Assembly (NCBI GenBank): GCA_014706295.1 | Contig: JACSVZ010000009.1 | Span: 37,203,768-37,267,767, forward strand | Direction of reading: 5' to 3' | Length of the DNA stretch: 64,000 nucleotides | Source of the DNA: Lycocorax pyrrhopterus obiensis | Taxonomy: Eukaryota > Chordata > Aves > Passeriformes > Paradisaeidae | Part shown: piece by piece, positions 45,898 to 58,753 of the stretch | How the letters are laid out: every line of letters begins with the position of its first letter | Numbering within the stretch: position 1 is the stretch's first letter | Notes under the pieces: model-generated | What the model saw: only the letters and a program-made list of their open reading frames with translations | Database searches by the model: none | Told to the model about the DNA's origin: nothing | Made by a program: the position numbers and the translations under genes

Positions 45898-48580
45898 AGA
45901 ATTTTCTTTTTAATTTTTTTAAAAATTTTTTTCTTTACTTGCACACGTGAGCAGCTACTCAAAGGTTCAGCTCCCCATGGAATTCTCTTTGCTCTGGCCT
46001 TTAACATCCTTTTTGTACCTGCACTCACCAGCACTGCACACTTCACAACCTTAGTCCTTCTTCTGACATTTATATTTGAATATATTTTCTCCCATAATTC
46101 TACAGAGCAGGCCCCATGCTCTGTTTACTAGAGTTGGTTTACAAACAACTCTTTTTTGCTACAAATAACCAGAAAAAAAGGAGAAAACCAGGCAGATTCG
46201 GTGGGAATATTTTTGGCAATACCTCTGCAGTGATCGCATTCCACGATACACAGCTCCTACACCAACCCAGCCCGGAAGTCCCACAGGGTATTTTCCTCCA
46301 TAAATCCAATTAGTATTAATTGGAGCCACATCCACGTTTGGAAAGAGAAACACACACTAAGAAGTGACTTATCAGAGTGGGATTAGTTACCTATATCAAC
46401 TATCAAAATGTGAGGGTGGTGATAAACACGAGGCAGAATTCCATGCTGAGATTATTCCCTGCTCAATCCCCTGTGCTCCAGGATGAGAGCCATCAGAAGT
46501 TGCTCTTGCCCTTGAAATGATCTCTTTATAGAAAAACTTTCTTCAGTCATCATCAGATTTTCTTGTCATTTCTCTAATCAGCACATGCTGCTGGAAAACT
46601 AATTTGGGGGAAAATACATATATATATCCACAGACATTAAAATCCACCTGCTGACTATATATAGATATACTTAACATTTCAAAGTAAATGATACAGCCAC
46701 ACAGAAGAATCTCTTCATGGCTTTCAGACCCTTTTTGCTAATAAATCACTAATTCCGAAACTTTATTCATGAAAAACAGAAGAGGAGAGAAAATGAGTCT
46801 GGTTTATTTTAGGAAATGTAAAGGGAAGGATGTAACAATGGCTCTGGGATGTCTCCCTGTCTTTCCAGAAGGATTTATTTCAGGCTTTGTTGGAAAACAG
46901 CTTCAAAATGGGCTTTGTGGCAGTGTCTGGTGTGAACTAATATTAATTTTGGATTCTTTTTAAGTTGATTGTTGTTAAAAAACTCTTCACAGGGCAGGTC
47001 AATGTTCAGCCAGGCCACCAGAACATTGGCTGCTTTATTTTTAAACACTGAGAGGACAACACAGAATGAAAAAAAAAAAACCCTATTTCGATGTCTCTTT
47101 TGAAAACTGAGATTCAGAAATTAGTCCAGAGGCCTTAAGTGAAGTTAAAATTTAAAAGAAGTGAAGGGAAGTGGGAGTGGGGCATAACATCAGTCAATTG
47201 TGATAGTATTTTATACATCTGGATATGTAAAGATACGATAAAGATGAAGAACAGAAAATTTTTCACAAACCGTAAAACAAGAACAGAAAATCTACGAGGA
47301 AAACCTGGAATAATCAATTCCAGCTACGACCTATTGATGGGAAAGTCCTGAGCAGCAGAAAGCTGAAGATGGCAGATATGGATTCTTTAGGAATTTCTCG
47401 CTCAACCTTCACAGAGAAAACCCCAAAAGGCCCTAAATGTAAGTGCTAAATGCAATGTCACCCTGAGGTTGTCAGGGACTGCAATAAATAGATTTTCCCA
47501 CCTGTTTTGAAGCCCACATCCAAAGGTTCTGTGATAATATTCAAACTCCATAAAATTCCCCTTCCTTCCGTGCGGTGCCACAAGCAAAAGGGAGACTAAG
47601 AATGCTGGAAAGAAGCATTACAGCGTTTTTATTTCTCATGAGAAGGAGGAAAACTGACTCCAAACTCATTTTAACTGAATTTTTCAAGGCGCAGGACTCT
47701 TCCCAAAGCTTTTTGTCCAGGTAGAATCAGTAATTCCACCTAGCAAAGAAAGAATTACTCCACCAGAAATCCTTTACGGTGGGGTAGGAACAGAGACAGC
47801 CATTTATTTTTTAAACTAAAGCCTGCTCCTAAACACAAGGAGTGTTTCAGATGCAGATTTTATAGCAGAGTTAAATTAAAAATTCTGGAAGTTTATAATG
47901 GAAATGCTGACAGACCCTAAAATACAGCGACACCAGTGTGTGTCACTATAATAAAGTGGCATTTAGGACTTTTTTTTTTTTTTTTGCTAGACTTTGATTC
48001 CTGCAAAGGTCACATTTGAATAAAACTATCAGTAAACCTCATTAAAAGTATCAGCTCTGCCAGAAAGGCCCCTTTTTATTATTTTTTTTTCCTTAACCTA
48101 ACTTGCATCGTTCTAAAGAACAAATTATTGTTTTTACCCAATCTTTTCTCCTGTATCACCCTGGATGGAAATCCATGAAGGCCAGAGGAGGATGCAGGAT
48201 TTCCCTGGAGCTGAATTCCCAGCGGATGGAGGGTGGGGGTGGGACACAGAGCCAGGCAAACCCTCTTGGCTCTGTCCCAAGCCTCTTTTCTCATTGATTA
48301 TATCCCCATGGGGTGCCTCAGGGAGCTTAAACACCACGCGGGATTTTCCAGCAGAAGAAAGGAGTGCCAGAGGTCCCGCAACCAAAATTCGCCGTCAGCT
48401 TTGCACTGGAAGAAATCAGATCTCAGGGCACGCCTGCCTTTCTTTGCTTTGCTGCCTTTCCACCAGAATTTGGTCATTTAGCACGGAAAAGTTATTAAGA
48501 GTTTGTTTTAACCCATGAAAGGAGTGAAAGTTCTGCCTAAAACTCAGTTTGGTGAGCGCTCTCAGCCGGGAAATTCAGCA
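45898..48580. other. Single-copy non-coding DNA
   Basis: About 2.7 kb, AT-rich, without identified mobile elements. Contains T/A-rich 45901-45945, short TA runs near 46618 and 46656-46671, poly-A near 47070 and a 16-T run at about 47970-47985. No exon supported; a GTGAG donor-like site on the minus strand near 46022 has a poor acceptor. Confidence 0.45.
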
Positions 48581-48657
48581 GAATTCGGAATTTAGAACTT
48601 AGAATGTAAAATTTAAAATTTAAAATTCGGAATTTAGAATTTAAAATTTAAGATTCA
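48581..48657. repeat. AT-rich tandem repeat, 42-bp period
   Basis: 'ttcggaatttagaa' occurs at 48584 and 48626, and between them lies a run of 'aatttaa' units, giving a small repeat within a larger one. The second copy is incomplete. Confidence 0.85.
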
Positions 48658-49328
48658 GATCTCCAAATCCAGCAGGGTTCCTTTTCCCAAGAGGCTTTCA
48701 ATACTTTGGGATTTAACACAAAGAGATTTATCTGCGGTGATGTGAGACTGCTGAAATCAGCACCTATTTTAGGATCCCCAGATCTCAGCTCCCTCACCAT
48801 CTAAAGGAGGAGACAAATATCAGGGAGTGATTCCCAGGAGCTGGTGGGCTGGATGGAAAATCCCAGGGCTTCAGAGGAGTTAAAAACCAAACCAAACCCA
48901 AAAAAATCCCACATATAAAACTACTGCACAAATTCTGGTGACTCTTTGGCTTCTTCTTCTAAGGATTTAAATAATACCAGTTTAAAATATCTTATTTTCA
49001 TCCTGCAAATTATGGAAACTGAAGTTAGGAAAGGCACAAAAAGCATCTCCTCTCATCACTGCTCCATGTGCCACTTCCACAGCGCCTTCTCCCAAGTGGG
49101 AATGCTACAGCTGGAAAAGAAGGATTCACAAATGCAAAAGGAGAGTATTTATGGATCAGGGTTAGGAAAAAATTCCTACCTACGTATGTTGAACTCAAAT
49201 TCGCTGTGTACAACATTCTTAGAAAGTGGAGGAGGGTAATTTTTAATTTTGTATAAATTACCTGAATCTAAAAGCAAATGTCTGTCCTTGCTGGCTCATC
49301 CCAGTGAGGAGTTATCTGCAATTCCCCG
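48658..49328. other. Single-copy non-coding DNA
   Basis: About 670 bp. No feature recognised. Confidence 0.4.
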
Positions 49329-49488
49329 CCCTGGAAGTGCCCAAGGCCAGGTTGGATGGGGCTTGGAGCAACCTGGGATAGTGGAAGGTGTCCCTGCCCA
49401 TGGCAGGGGGTGAATGAGATGAGCTTTAAGGTCCCTTCCAACCCAAACCATTCCAGGATTCTGGGATTCCATTTTTCCATGATTCTAT
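49329..49488 (+). mobile_element. CR1 LINE 3' end, sense
   Basis: 'cctggaagtgcccaaggcca', 'ctgcccatggcagggggtga', 'cccttccaacccaaaccatt', with a tail of repeated 'gattct/gattcc' units to 49488. Well preserved. Confidence 0.96.
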
Positions 49489-50162
49489 CCCTCACAGAAG
49501 GGTCATAAAGGATCATTTCACACTTTGTCTTTGCACAGGAAGCTCAGGCTGAGCCCCATTCCCTGTGCAAATCCTCAGCTGTGTGAGGTGTGATGGGCTC
49601 AGAAAAGCCTCCCAAGAAGAGAGAGAAGAAATCACAAGTCTCCAAGTAAAGCCAAAGTCATGGGATGACCCATTTGATTAATTAAAGAGTACATGGGAGC
49701 TCTGCTTCCCACATGAGTGGCTGCTGCTGGTTTTGCAGATGTTGTACGGTCCTTTTGTCCTTTTTTTGCTGTCCCCAAGCAGGGATTGCTCTGTGCTCTG
49801 TGCTGGGCTCTCACCCACTTCCTCTGCCACGGGGAGCTGCTTTTTCCACACTCCCCAAGGGAATCCTGCTGACCAAATCAAAGGGACAACTTCCTCCTGC
49901 CGCCTCTCTCCTCACCCCTCTGCCATCACCCACACGGAGATGAAAGCTGGAGGCACTGGAAGCTGAGGACCAGTGGCTCTTGATGGTATCAGGAACAGCC
50001 CCAGACAGCTCAGTGGGCAAAGACAGGAGACTCCTGTGGTAACTGGGAAGTCAGGATCTCACTGGGTCATATTCAGACTCTTCTAAAGTGAGGGTCAGGC
50101 ATCACCAACAGTCCACAATATGGAAAATTCTCCTCCACTGTGGATACAGCTGTGAGAAGAGG
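49489..50162. other. Single-copy non-coding DNA
   Basis: No mobile element or supportable exon in about 670 bp. Confidence 0.4.
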
Positions 50163-50310
50163 TGGATGCTCCATCCCTGGAAGTGTCCAAGGCCAGGCTG
50201 GATAGGGCTTGGAGCACCCTGGGATAGTGGGAGGTGTCCCTGCCCATGGCAGGGGTGGAGTGGGATGGGCTTTAAGGTCCCTTCCAACCCAAACCAGTCT
50301 GGGATTCTGA
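50163..50310 (+). mobile_element. CR1 LINE 3' end, sense
   Basis: 'gatgctccatccctggaagt', 'ggagcaccctgggatagtgg', 'gggatgggctttaaggtccc' and 'aaaccagtctgggattctga'. Similar in extent to the 41338 and 49329 copies. Confidence 0.96.
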
Positions 50311-50971
50311 GACCTTCTCTCATTCCCTTCAGTAGCTACAGCCAACTTAGTGTTGGTGGGGTTTTTTCACCCCCCACATTTAAGTTCAGCACTGTTACTA
50401 AATTTCATCTGCAGGATCTCTAAGTCATCGCAAGATAAAGATAATCAACAGTGCTCCCAGAACATGTATCCTTTGCTTCACATAAACTTTCTGCACGTAT
50501 TTCTTCCCTTAATATCTCTCTTAAAGGTTCTCTGTCACAGATAGATTCCATCTGCATTAGGCTATTTTTTCTTTAATGTTTTTAATTAATAAACACTTGT
50601 CTACAAGCTGAGTGTCCTCATTTTGTTATTTCTTGCTTTTCTTTTCATTTGTACGGTTTCCTGCTTACTTTCTGCCTCTCCTGTGCTAATTACTGAGAGC
50701 TGGGAACCACCTTTGGCACTGGTTCTGGTCAAGACAGAGGGAGCAGAGTCAGCTCCCAGCATTCCAGGCCTGGAGCCAGTGGTGACTCTGGGAGAGGAGG
50801 CAGCTGATACCAGCTCAGGGCTTTCTGATAAGGTGTCCCACGTTGCACTGGGACGTGGGGAGATGGAGAAATCCCACAGTGACACATCCCAGAGAGAATC
50901 ACCAGGATAGTGCACCGTGGAATCACACACGTGCCGTGCCAGGAGAGAGTGCTCCTCACAGGGACACACTT
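50311..50971. other. Single-copy non-coding DNA
   Basis: About 660 bp between oppositely oriented CR1 copies. No feature recognised. Confidence 0.4.
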
Positions 50972-51235
50972 AGAGAATCTGGGAATTGTGGAGTGGCTGG
51001 GGTTGGAAAGTGCCTTGAAGATTTTATTGTCCCACCCTCTCCTATGGGAAGGGACACCTTCCACTATCCCATGCTGCTCCAGCCTGGGCTGGGACATTTC
51101 CAGGGATCCAGGAGCAGCCACAGCTTCACTGGGAATTCCAGGCCAGCCCCTCCCCAGCCTCCCAGCCAGGAATTCCTTCCCAATATCCCATCTAACCCTC
51201 CTCTCTTGCATCCCTTCCCCGTGTCCTGTCACTCC
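50972..51235 (-). mobile_element. CR1 LINE 3' region, antisense
   Basis: Diverged start 'agagaatctgggaattgtgg', then 'tgggaagggacaccttccac', 'gggatccaggagcagccaca' and 'aattccttcccaatatccca', ending near 'cccgtgtcctgtcactccgt'. Confidence 0.93.
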
Positions 51236-52479
51236 GTATCACACATATACAGCACATATGCTTCGGATTTCCCTGCTTTTCCAACTGCAGACAATCACTG
51301 ACATTCCATAATCCCTCCCACTCGCCCCGAGTGAAACTCAGCTATTCCATTAAAAGTGCACAACCTTGTAAATGTTTCCGGATTGCTGCTGCAAGGGAGC
51401 TTTTAATAAATCCACTCCCAATAGCTGTGAATGCTAATAGAAATAATCAATTCAGCACTTAACACTTCAATCACAAGACGTATTTTTAGCCTATTACTGA
51501 TAGCCATGTTATAAAAACAGAAGTCTGTTCTGTTCCATGCTCTTCTGGTGGAAACAGCGCCAGAAACAAGCAAAGAATTTGAGCTTTTTCTTCTTATTTA
51601 CTTGCTGTATCTCAGACTAAAATAATAACACAGAAGCTCCACTTTGGCTCCACTGTTGTCTTGGTGAGGGTTTAAAACATAGGGCTGGCAACAAGGTAAA
51701 TATTTAGTGATTACTTGGATTCTCTTCAGCAGTGATATCCTCTGAATTCAATTTTTTGGTGATATTTGAAAGCATTTCAAATCCTGATTGAGGTTTTATT
51801 CCATCACGTCTCACTATTTTTTTTTTTGTTTCCCTTCTTGGAAACCGATACGAAAGAGCCACAAGCTTTTGTTTTCTGGAGGTTTCTTAACTTGCTTTTT
51901 TCCACACATAAATACATATGTGAATATGTCATTTTAATTAGGAGAGCTTAATATTCAGGGCAGCTAAATTGCCTTGCGCAAGGAAATGACTCTTGCAGCA
52001 ATCATTGATTCTCTCTGCAGCCCCATCTACATCTTGATTCCAACCACGAGCTTAATTACAAACATGTGACTTGTTGCACTGGACTCAGGGAGATCTGGAC
52101 AATCCACAGTCTGTCCAAGCAGAGTTCAAGGCAGTGTGGGGTGTTTCAGTTTCGTGTAAGGGTTTAAAATACATCTGGCAGTGCTGGCAGTGCCTGGGAT
52201 GAATTCCCGCTGGTTTGAGATGCCTTTATGCCAAACTAATGGCCCATGCACAGGTGCAGCTGAACAAGGCACACCCAGCCCACAGAGCAGAGTGAAAACT
52301 CAGAGGTTCAAGGAGGAAAATCTGCTCAGGAAGAAGCAAATTCTACAGCCAGAACCACAATTCCAGTGAAGCCCAGTTGCCCAAGCAGGGAGCCTTTGGA
52401 CGAAAGGCAATCCACATGTTTGGTTTGAAATTTGTCGTGAGAAAAATGCAAATGATCACATTCATTCAAATGTGGCTTC
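51236..52479. other. Single-copy, AT-rich DNA
   Basis: About 1.2 kb. Positions 51390-51560 are AT-rich and complex, possibly regulatory (inference). Positions 52021-52155 are open for 45 codons between an acceptor-like 'ttgattctctctgcag' and a GTAAGG, a weak exon candidate. Confidence 0.4.
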
Positions 52480-52790
52480 TCAGTACTTGAAGGAGAGATG
52501 GAGAGGACTTTTTACATGGGCAGAGGTGACAGGACAAGGGGGAATCGATTCCAACTGAGAGAAAGTTTAGCTTGGATATTAGGAAGTAATTCTTGGCTGT
52601 GAGGTTGGAGAGGGGCTGGAATGGATTTCCCAGAGAAGCTGTGGCTGCCCCTGGATCCCTGGAAGTGTCCAAGGCCAGGCTGGGTGGGGCTTGGAGCAAC
52701 CTGGGATAGCAGAAGTTGTCCCTGCTCATGGCAGGGGTGGAATGGGATGAGCTTTAAGGTCCCTGCAAACCCAAACTTGTCTGTGGCTCC
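52480..52790 (+). mobile_element. CR1 LINE 3' region, sense, about 310 bp
   Basis: Starts 'ctcagtacttgaaggagaga', includes 'ggacaagggggaatcgattc', 'ggatattaggaagtaattct', 'ctgctcatggcaggggtgga' and a degraded end 'ggtccctgcaaacccaaact'. Confidence 0.94.
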
Positions 52791-54477
52791 ATGAATGGAT
52801 CAGAAGTTGTGTGGCATTACTTTTATCACATTCCCTTTGCATAATGAACCCAGCCCCTTCTAAAGCAGGGAGACATTCCATGTGCATCAGAATCCAGGCC
52901 AAAATCCAGAGCCTTTGGAGAAAGAAACAAGATTAATCATTCCAGGGATGCTGCCTTCCTCATCTCTGATCCATTTTTATTGATTGCTGTAAGTGAACAG
53001 CTACAAACAATTGATACCGAGATTTTAACCACTAATAAATAAAACTGCAGGGGGAAATAAATTTAAACAACCTTCAACTAGAAAAGCCCTTTTTTTTTTT
53101 TTGGCTCTTGAGTGTGGTGAAGCAACGCCTGAAATAACTCTTAGTGCACCAGAAGGCCCAGAGCTTGTGAGGCTGAATTACACCCAAGGCATAAATGCAT
53201 TCCCACTCTCCCTGTGCCTCGTGGCGTCAGGAGTCTGACTCAGAGCCCTTAAGTGCAGCGAGGTCAATGCCAGCGCTCACGAGAACTGTTCAGCCTCTCT
53301 CCCAGACAGTTTAATGTATCTATTAAATTTCTGCTTTATTAACCTTAGCAGAAACCTGCGGTAACAGCCCCGCGTCAATTAAAGAGGTTCCACAGTTCCT
53401 AGACAAAGTCAAGAAGGAGGAAAGAAGTGGGGAGGGGGGGGGAGAAAAAAACAACAAAAACAGCAATACATTTGCTGATTTTCCAATCTGAGCAGGGAAT
53501 GAGTCTGACTGAGGAGACATCTCCTATGTGGGATTTCCAAGTTTTAGGAACGCCAGGATTCAGGATTCAGGCTGATATTCGCCCTGTCCCACACCCAGCA
53601 AACATCACGGCCCTCAGGTAATATCCTGTATTTCTCTCCCGGTCAGCTGTGGCAATAAACCCCCGTGGCCCCCACGCAAACGTTCCTGAGCAAATCGTGG
53701 CGTGAGGGACATTTCTTGTGGGTTAAGCCCTGGAAAAGCCTCGCTGGGCCCTGGTTTGTCCCGTCCTGGCTCCCTGTGGGCTCGCAGGAGGGGTTGCCCA
53801 AGCCGGGTATTGATCAGCAGCTCCGATCCGGGCGCTGGATCGCTGCTGATTGGGCTTTTCCCAGCCCTGTCCCCACAAAACGAGCAGTTCCAGCTAACTC
53901 TGGTAGATTTTTATCCACCAAAGTCAGCCCCATGTCCGAATTCCACGGGTTTTGCTGCTGGTTGGAGTTAAAGGCCCAGCCCAGGGGATGAAGCTCTGCC
54001 CCACGGCTGAAGGGATGAGCTGGGCCCAGCCACATTCCCAGCTTTTCCCAGAAAAACAGAGCTGCTGGAGGATCCCAACCTGCCTTAACCCTCTTCTACC
54101 TGCACTAAGGAAAACCTTTTACATTGGGGGAAAAAGTTCCGGAAAATGCAGATTTTCTTATTGTCTTGGGCTGACCAAAATATCATCCCAAATTAAAAAA
54201 TACCAGGAAAGGGGAATTGAGGATGAAACCCTCATTTGACACAAAACTCTGAGGAGGTGTTTCTTCTCCTCCTCACCTTTTCCCATGGAAATATCACCTT
54301 TTGCAATTGCCACTCTGGCTAAAACAGAATTTGGACCTGAAAACTGTTTATCAAAGGATTATAAAGAATTTATCCTGTCAAATTATAATAATTATCCTTT
54401 GAGCTTGAGATTTACTCCACAGAATGTTGGGGGGGGGAAAAAAAAAAGCACTCTGCTCCTGAATCTTTTCTTTGCAG
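52791..54477. other. Single-copy non-coding DNA
   Basis: About 1.7 kb. A poly-T run lies at 53090-53101 and a G-rich then A-rich patch at 53428-53460. A 10-A run after a G9 run lies near 54430. No gene recognised; the 108-codon + frame at 53665-53991 is of chance length. Confidence 0.4.
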
Positions 54478-54556
54478 AATCACAGAACCAGAGAATCCTT
54501 GAGTAATTTGGGTTGGATCTTAAAGCTCAGCTCATTCCAACCCCTGCCATGGAGCA
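54478..54556 (-). mobile_element. CR1 LINE 3' end, antisense, short
   Basis: 'gaatcacagaaccagagaat', 'aatttgggttggatcttaaa', 'gctcagctcattccaacccc' and 'tgccatgga'. Diverged and shortened within the first 80 bp. Confidence 0.82.
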
Positions 54557-57500
54557 TCTGTGAAGGGAAAATGGGATTAAAGGACAAGAGTTTGATATGG
54601 ACAATATTCTGTCCATAAACTTGCAGAGAGGCCCTGAGATGCTGAAATGTTGCCCTTTCCAATATAATTGCAGTTTAATATCTGGGCCATCTGGAATTAT
54701 TTATTTAGGCATCGTATTTGTTGCTGTTGCTATTTAAAGAACCTCTCTGTAAATTCAGGAAATGCTGTCCATATGCAAAGGTCCCCTAAAAATATAAGGA
54801 AATCACTTTCCGAGTTCCTGGGGAGCTTTCCTGCTGATTTTCCAGTCCCAGAGGAGCACTGGGTTTCTGTTTCACCCAATTCCTTTGCCAACAGTCAATA
54901 TTCCGTTCTCTGTCACCTGTCCAACAATTCCAGTGTGGTTTCATAAGTGATTTCCAAACTGCAAGAGGCACTGCAAGGAAGATTTGGCTTCACTCAGAAT
55001 TATTGCATAACCAAGCCTGAAAAATCAAGAGTTTTTCATTTATTTCACGTAAAGAAGCCACTTCCAAGAATAAACACAAAAAATCAGAAATTTGGTAGGT
55101 GATGGTAACTCTGGGGACCTCTTTCAGCTCTGAAAGGGACTTTATGGACCATTTAAATGCATCTGTTTGCTGGGCAAGTCCTCAAAGAAAGAGCAAAAAT
55201 GACTAAAAATAGAAAATTCCTGAAGGAAATGCAAAAATAAATTATGCCTTTTATGACACAAAAACTTGGCTAAAACATTTCTTAATACTCCTCTGGTCAA
55301 ACTACTTTTCCCTCTCACACACTGAATTTAATCATGAGTTAAAAATAAGATACAGAGAATCTCAAGCTACAATTTAAATTCTTTCTTAAAATCATTGGGA
55401 AAACTACGCTGATTTAAGAGGCAACAGAGTTCTTGTGTTCCACTTCACGGTCAGCAGGAACTCGGGCTCTGTGCAACAAAAAACAATCCCTGACCTCAGA
55501 GAGATGCCTTAAAACCACAATCTCCTCCAGAGGATGCTCAGCCAAAGACAAACCCCCAGTCTGAGGAGCTATTAAAAATTAAATCAAATTTTAAAATCCT
55601 AGTGCTATCACTACATACCTGAACCAAAAGTACAGATGACAAAAAACCCCACCACTCTTTTTTTTTTTTAAATTAACAAGTGAATCAGAAACAGTCAGAC
55701 TCAGCACTCTAATTTCCTCATTTCCTATAATTAACTGAGCTTTCAACACCTCTTCTAATTTACTGATGATTATCTTTTTATTCACCAATCCAGATTAGAA
55801 CATAACTGACATTCTTTGCTACCCACTGGCTCAGATGTTCTCATCTTTCTGCCTCGAAAGATAACAAGGAGTTGTTCCTTGGTGGATTTATTTTCCTTCC
55901 CTTCTCCCATTCCAGATGTCCAACATGTCCTGGAAACCAGAAATCCTTCAAAACCCCCCAAAGTTGCTTTTCTCTGATCACTACACATTGATTTTTCCAA
56001 GAATCAGCTCTTCACTCATCTTCATCTAAACCAGATTTAATTTTGCAGAGGGGTTTGATCAACCTGTTGCTCCTCTCTCCTGCACTAATGGAGCAAATTT
56101 TTCATGCTTTGACACAGCAATTTATGTATCTGCTAAAAAAAAAATGAACCATGGCACCAGGGCTGGAGTTATCCAGGTAATTTCCACAGCCCTTGTTGAT
56201 GAGAAGAATGGGAGAAAAAATTAGAATGTAATAAGAAATTCACATTAAAGATAGAACACAAAACATTTCTTAGAATTAGCCAGACGTTTTGCCTTGTTTT
56301 TCAAGAGTAACAGATATAATCTGATTTTTTTTCTCCTTTGTTTGAAAAACCCCACAGGACTTCCTTTATCCCCGTTTTTCCAGTGACAGTGTCCAGGTGC
56401 CTGTTCCCAGAACCCCCCAGACTGGGAATGTTTTCCCTGCCTGCCCAGGCAGCATTTCTGCAGCCAGGAGCTGACGTGCAGCATCAGCTCCTTCAATTGC
56501 TGCTAATCTCCCAGGATAATCAATTGCAAACCAAGAAAATCTCGTCTCACAAGATCCTGGCCCATCCCACTCCAAAACGAGCATTCCCACCTCTGCTTTT
56601 CCAGCTTCCCTCTGCTATTTTTACACTGCTCCTCCTCCAGGATGGCTTGCAAGCACTGGTCCCCCAAATATTTTATTTTAGGCAACAGAAACCACCTCAG
56701 AACACTGCATGAGATCCCCAGTTTTGTGTAACACAGGATGTAATTCTGAGGAACTACAGGCAGCTTTAACTGGGAATTTCTGAGAATAAAAGCAGGTATT
56801 TTTCCAGGTTTCAGAACCAATCTTGCAAGAACCATCCAGCACTTTGTCAAAACTGAAGGATGGATATACGAGCCCATGTGACATTCCTAGAGAACAGATA
56901 CCCAGTGCTTTTGACAAGGATCAGATTTCCCCTCTCCATCCCCACTGCAGAGATCATATGGACTCCTGCAGCCTCCCCAAATCCTTGTTTCACCCAGGGA
57001 ATACCTAAATGTGATCTCAGTCCTATCTCCAACCCCATCTGCAGGCACTCACCTGACTCCTCATGAATCAGATCATTTACTGGGGTTTCTCACCTGATTT
57101 CACCTACTCTGTTCTCCAGGCTGTAATTACTGGGTTATTACCACACACATCCCCTGAACAATCCATGTGCTCTGTAGGAATTCCTGACAAGCAGGGGAAG
57201 TGGGCTGGGGACCCCTCTCTCCCCTCTCCACGGTGCTGGTCTGGCTGATTGTCCACACACAGAAGCTGATGCATTAATGACTCACAGATGGATTTATTTC
57301 CCAGCTCTCCAATCCCACAATTCAGCCTCTCTCTCCCAAATCTCCTCGGGAACAGAGAGGAGCAAACTTCAGGTGCTTTATGTGAAGGATGAACACTCCA
57401 CAGGCTCTGCACTCTGCCACAGCCAGTACCAACACTTTTAATGGATGGCATCATTAACATTAATCACCTTTAAAGCCCTCACACCCAGACTGTGCCTGTG

Positions 57501-58124
57501 TTGAGAAGCTCTTTCTGCATAAAATCCCCGCAGTTGTGGTTCCCTGGGGCTTTGCTCACCTCCTTCCCCTGGGCCATCCTCACCCTCACCTCCACTGCCA
57601 GGCCCTGGCCACACATTCCACCTAAATGGAACTAAAATTGGTCTCAGAGTTACTCAGCATCTCACTCTCTCCCCAAATCTCCCTCTTGCTGTCTCCAAGA
57701 CTGATTTCCACCTCAGCACAGCCCATAATCCAGACTCCCTCTGCCTTCACCATTGTTCAAATATATATTTTACATTTCCTCTGCTGCTGTTCCCCACACG
57801 TGGAAATTATTTCCTGCACAAGGTACCCAGTTGCCCTCTTTCAAATCCTACTTGGAGATTTTCCTTTGGGTGTTACCTATTTCAAAAATGATGTTTTGCT
57901 TAAGCCCCTGCCTGCCAAATGGATCCATTTCATCCCAGTGCTGCCAGGGGCTTCCCTTTTTTAGTGGCTTTGTACCTAAATCATCCCTTAAAACTGAATT
58001 GCCATATCAAGGGGACACTTTTAATTCAAAATCTGAACAAAACATTGCAGAGCAGCCCATGTTCTGTAACTTCACTCCCCAGGCACTGCAGTTACAGAAA
58101 CAGTAATAGTGAACAATGAAAAAA
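54557..58124. other. Single-copy non-coding DNA
   Basis: About 3.6 kb, the longest apparently repeat-free block of the right half. AT-rich from 54.6 to 56.3 kb. Frames of 124 (+, 56338-56712; -, 56503-56877), 117 and 112 codons are unrecognised. No splice pair as good as that at 17015-17071 was noticed. Confidence 0.4.
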
Positions 58125-58151
58125 GGGTTGGGTTTTTTGGGGGGGGGGGGG
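58125..58151 (+). other. G-run with G-quadruplex potential
   Basis: GGG at 58125 and 58130 are followed by an uninterrupted run of 13 G at 58139-58151. Short loops allow four G3 tracts on the + strand. No gene or promoter is recognised nearby. Confidence 0.75.
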
Positions 58152-58277
58152 TTGTTGGCAGTTTTCTAAGCAGAAATACAAATTTAACAACAAGATAAAA
58201 TGATTTTCAGTACCAGAAACAGATTGAAACCAAAGCCATGCAAAGTGCCAGAGAATTCCATTTATACTCCTTCATAT
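58152..58277. other. Spacer before CR1
   Basis: Single-copy, no feature seen. Confidence 0.3.
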
Positions 58278-58753
58278 TCACAGAATCCCAGACTGGTTTG
58301 GGTTGGAAAGGAGCTCAAAGCTCATCCAGTGCCACCCCTGCCATGGGCAGGGACACCTCCCACTGTCCCAGGCTGCTCCAAGCTCTGTCCAACCTGGCCT
58401 TGGACACTGCCAGGGATCCAGGGGCAGCCTCAGCTGCTCTGGGCACCCTGTGCCAGGGCCTGCCCACCCTCCCAGGGAACAATTCCTTCCCAATATCCCA
58501 TCCATCCCTGCCCTCTGGCAGTGGGAAGCCATTCCCTGTGTCCTGGCCCTCCATCTCTTGTCCCCAGTCCCTCTCCAGCTCTCCTGGAGCCCCTTCAGGC
58601 CCTGCAAGGGGCTCTGAGCTCTCCCTGGATCCTTCCCTTCTCCAGGTGAACATTCCCAGCTCTCCCAGCCTGGCTCCAGAGGGGCTCCAGCCTTGGAGCA
58701 GCTCCGTGGCCTCCTCTGGACTCTCTCCAGCAGCTCCACGTCCTTCTTACATT
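58278..58753 (-). mobile_element. CR1 LINE, antisense, longest copy, about 475 bp
   Basis: Starts 'tcacagaatcccagactggt' and runs without a large gap through 'aacaattccttcccaatatc', 'ccctctggcagtgggaagcc', 'gtccccagtccctctccagc' and 'ccctggatccttcccttctc' to 'cagcagctccacgtccttct'. This inner sequence is what I associate with songbird CR1s. Frames on both strands (up to 180 codons) come from it and are not intact enzyme domains. Confidence 0.96.

Noticed and set aside
46024..46056. Minus-strand interval of about 33 bp with GTGAGTGCAG donor
   Set aside because: The acceptor 'ttcaaatataaatgtcag' lacks a pyrimidine tract.
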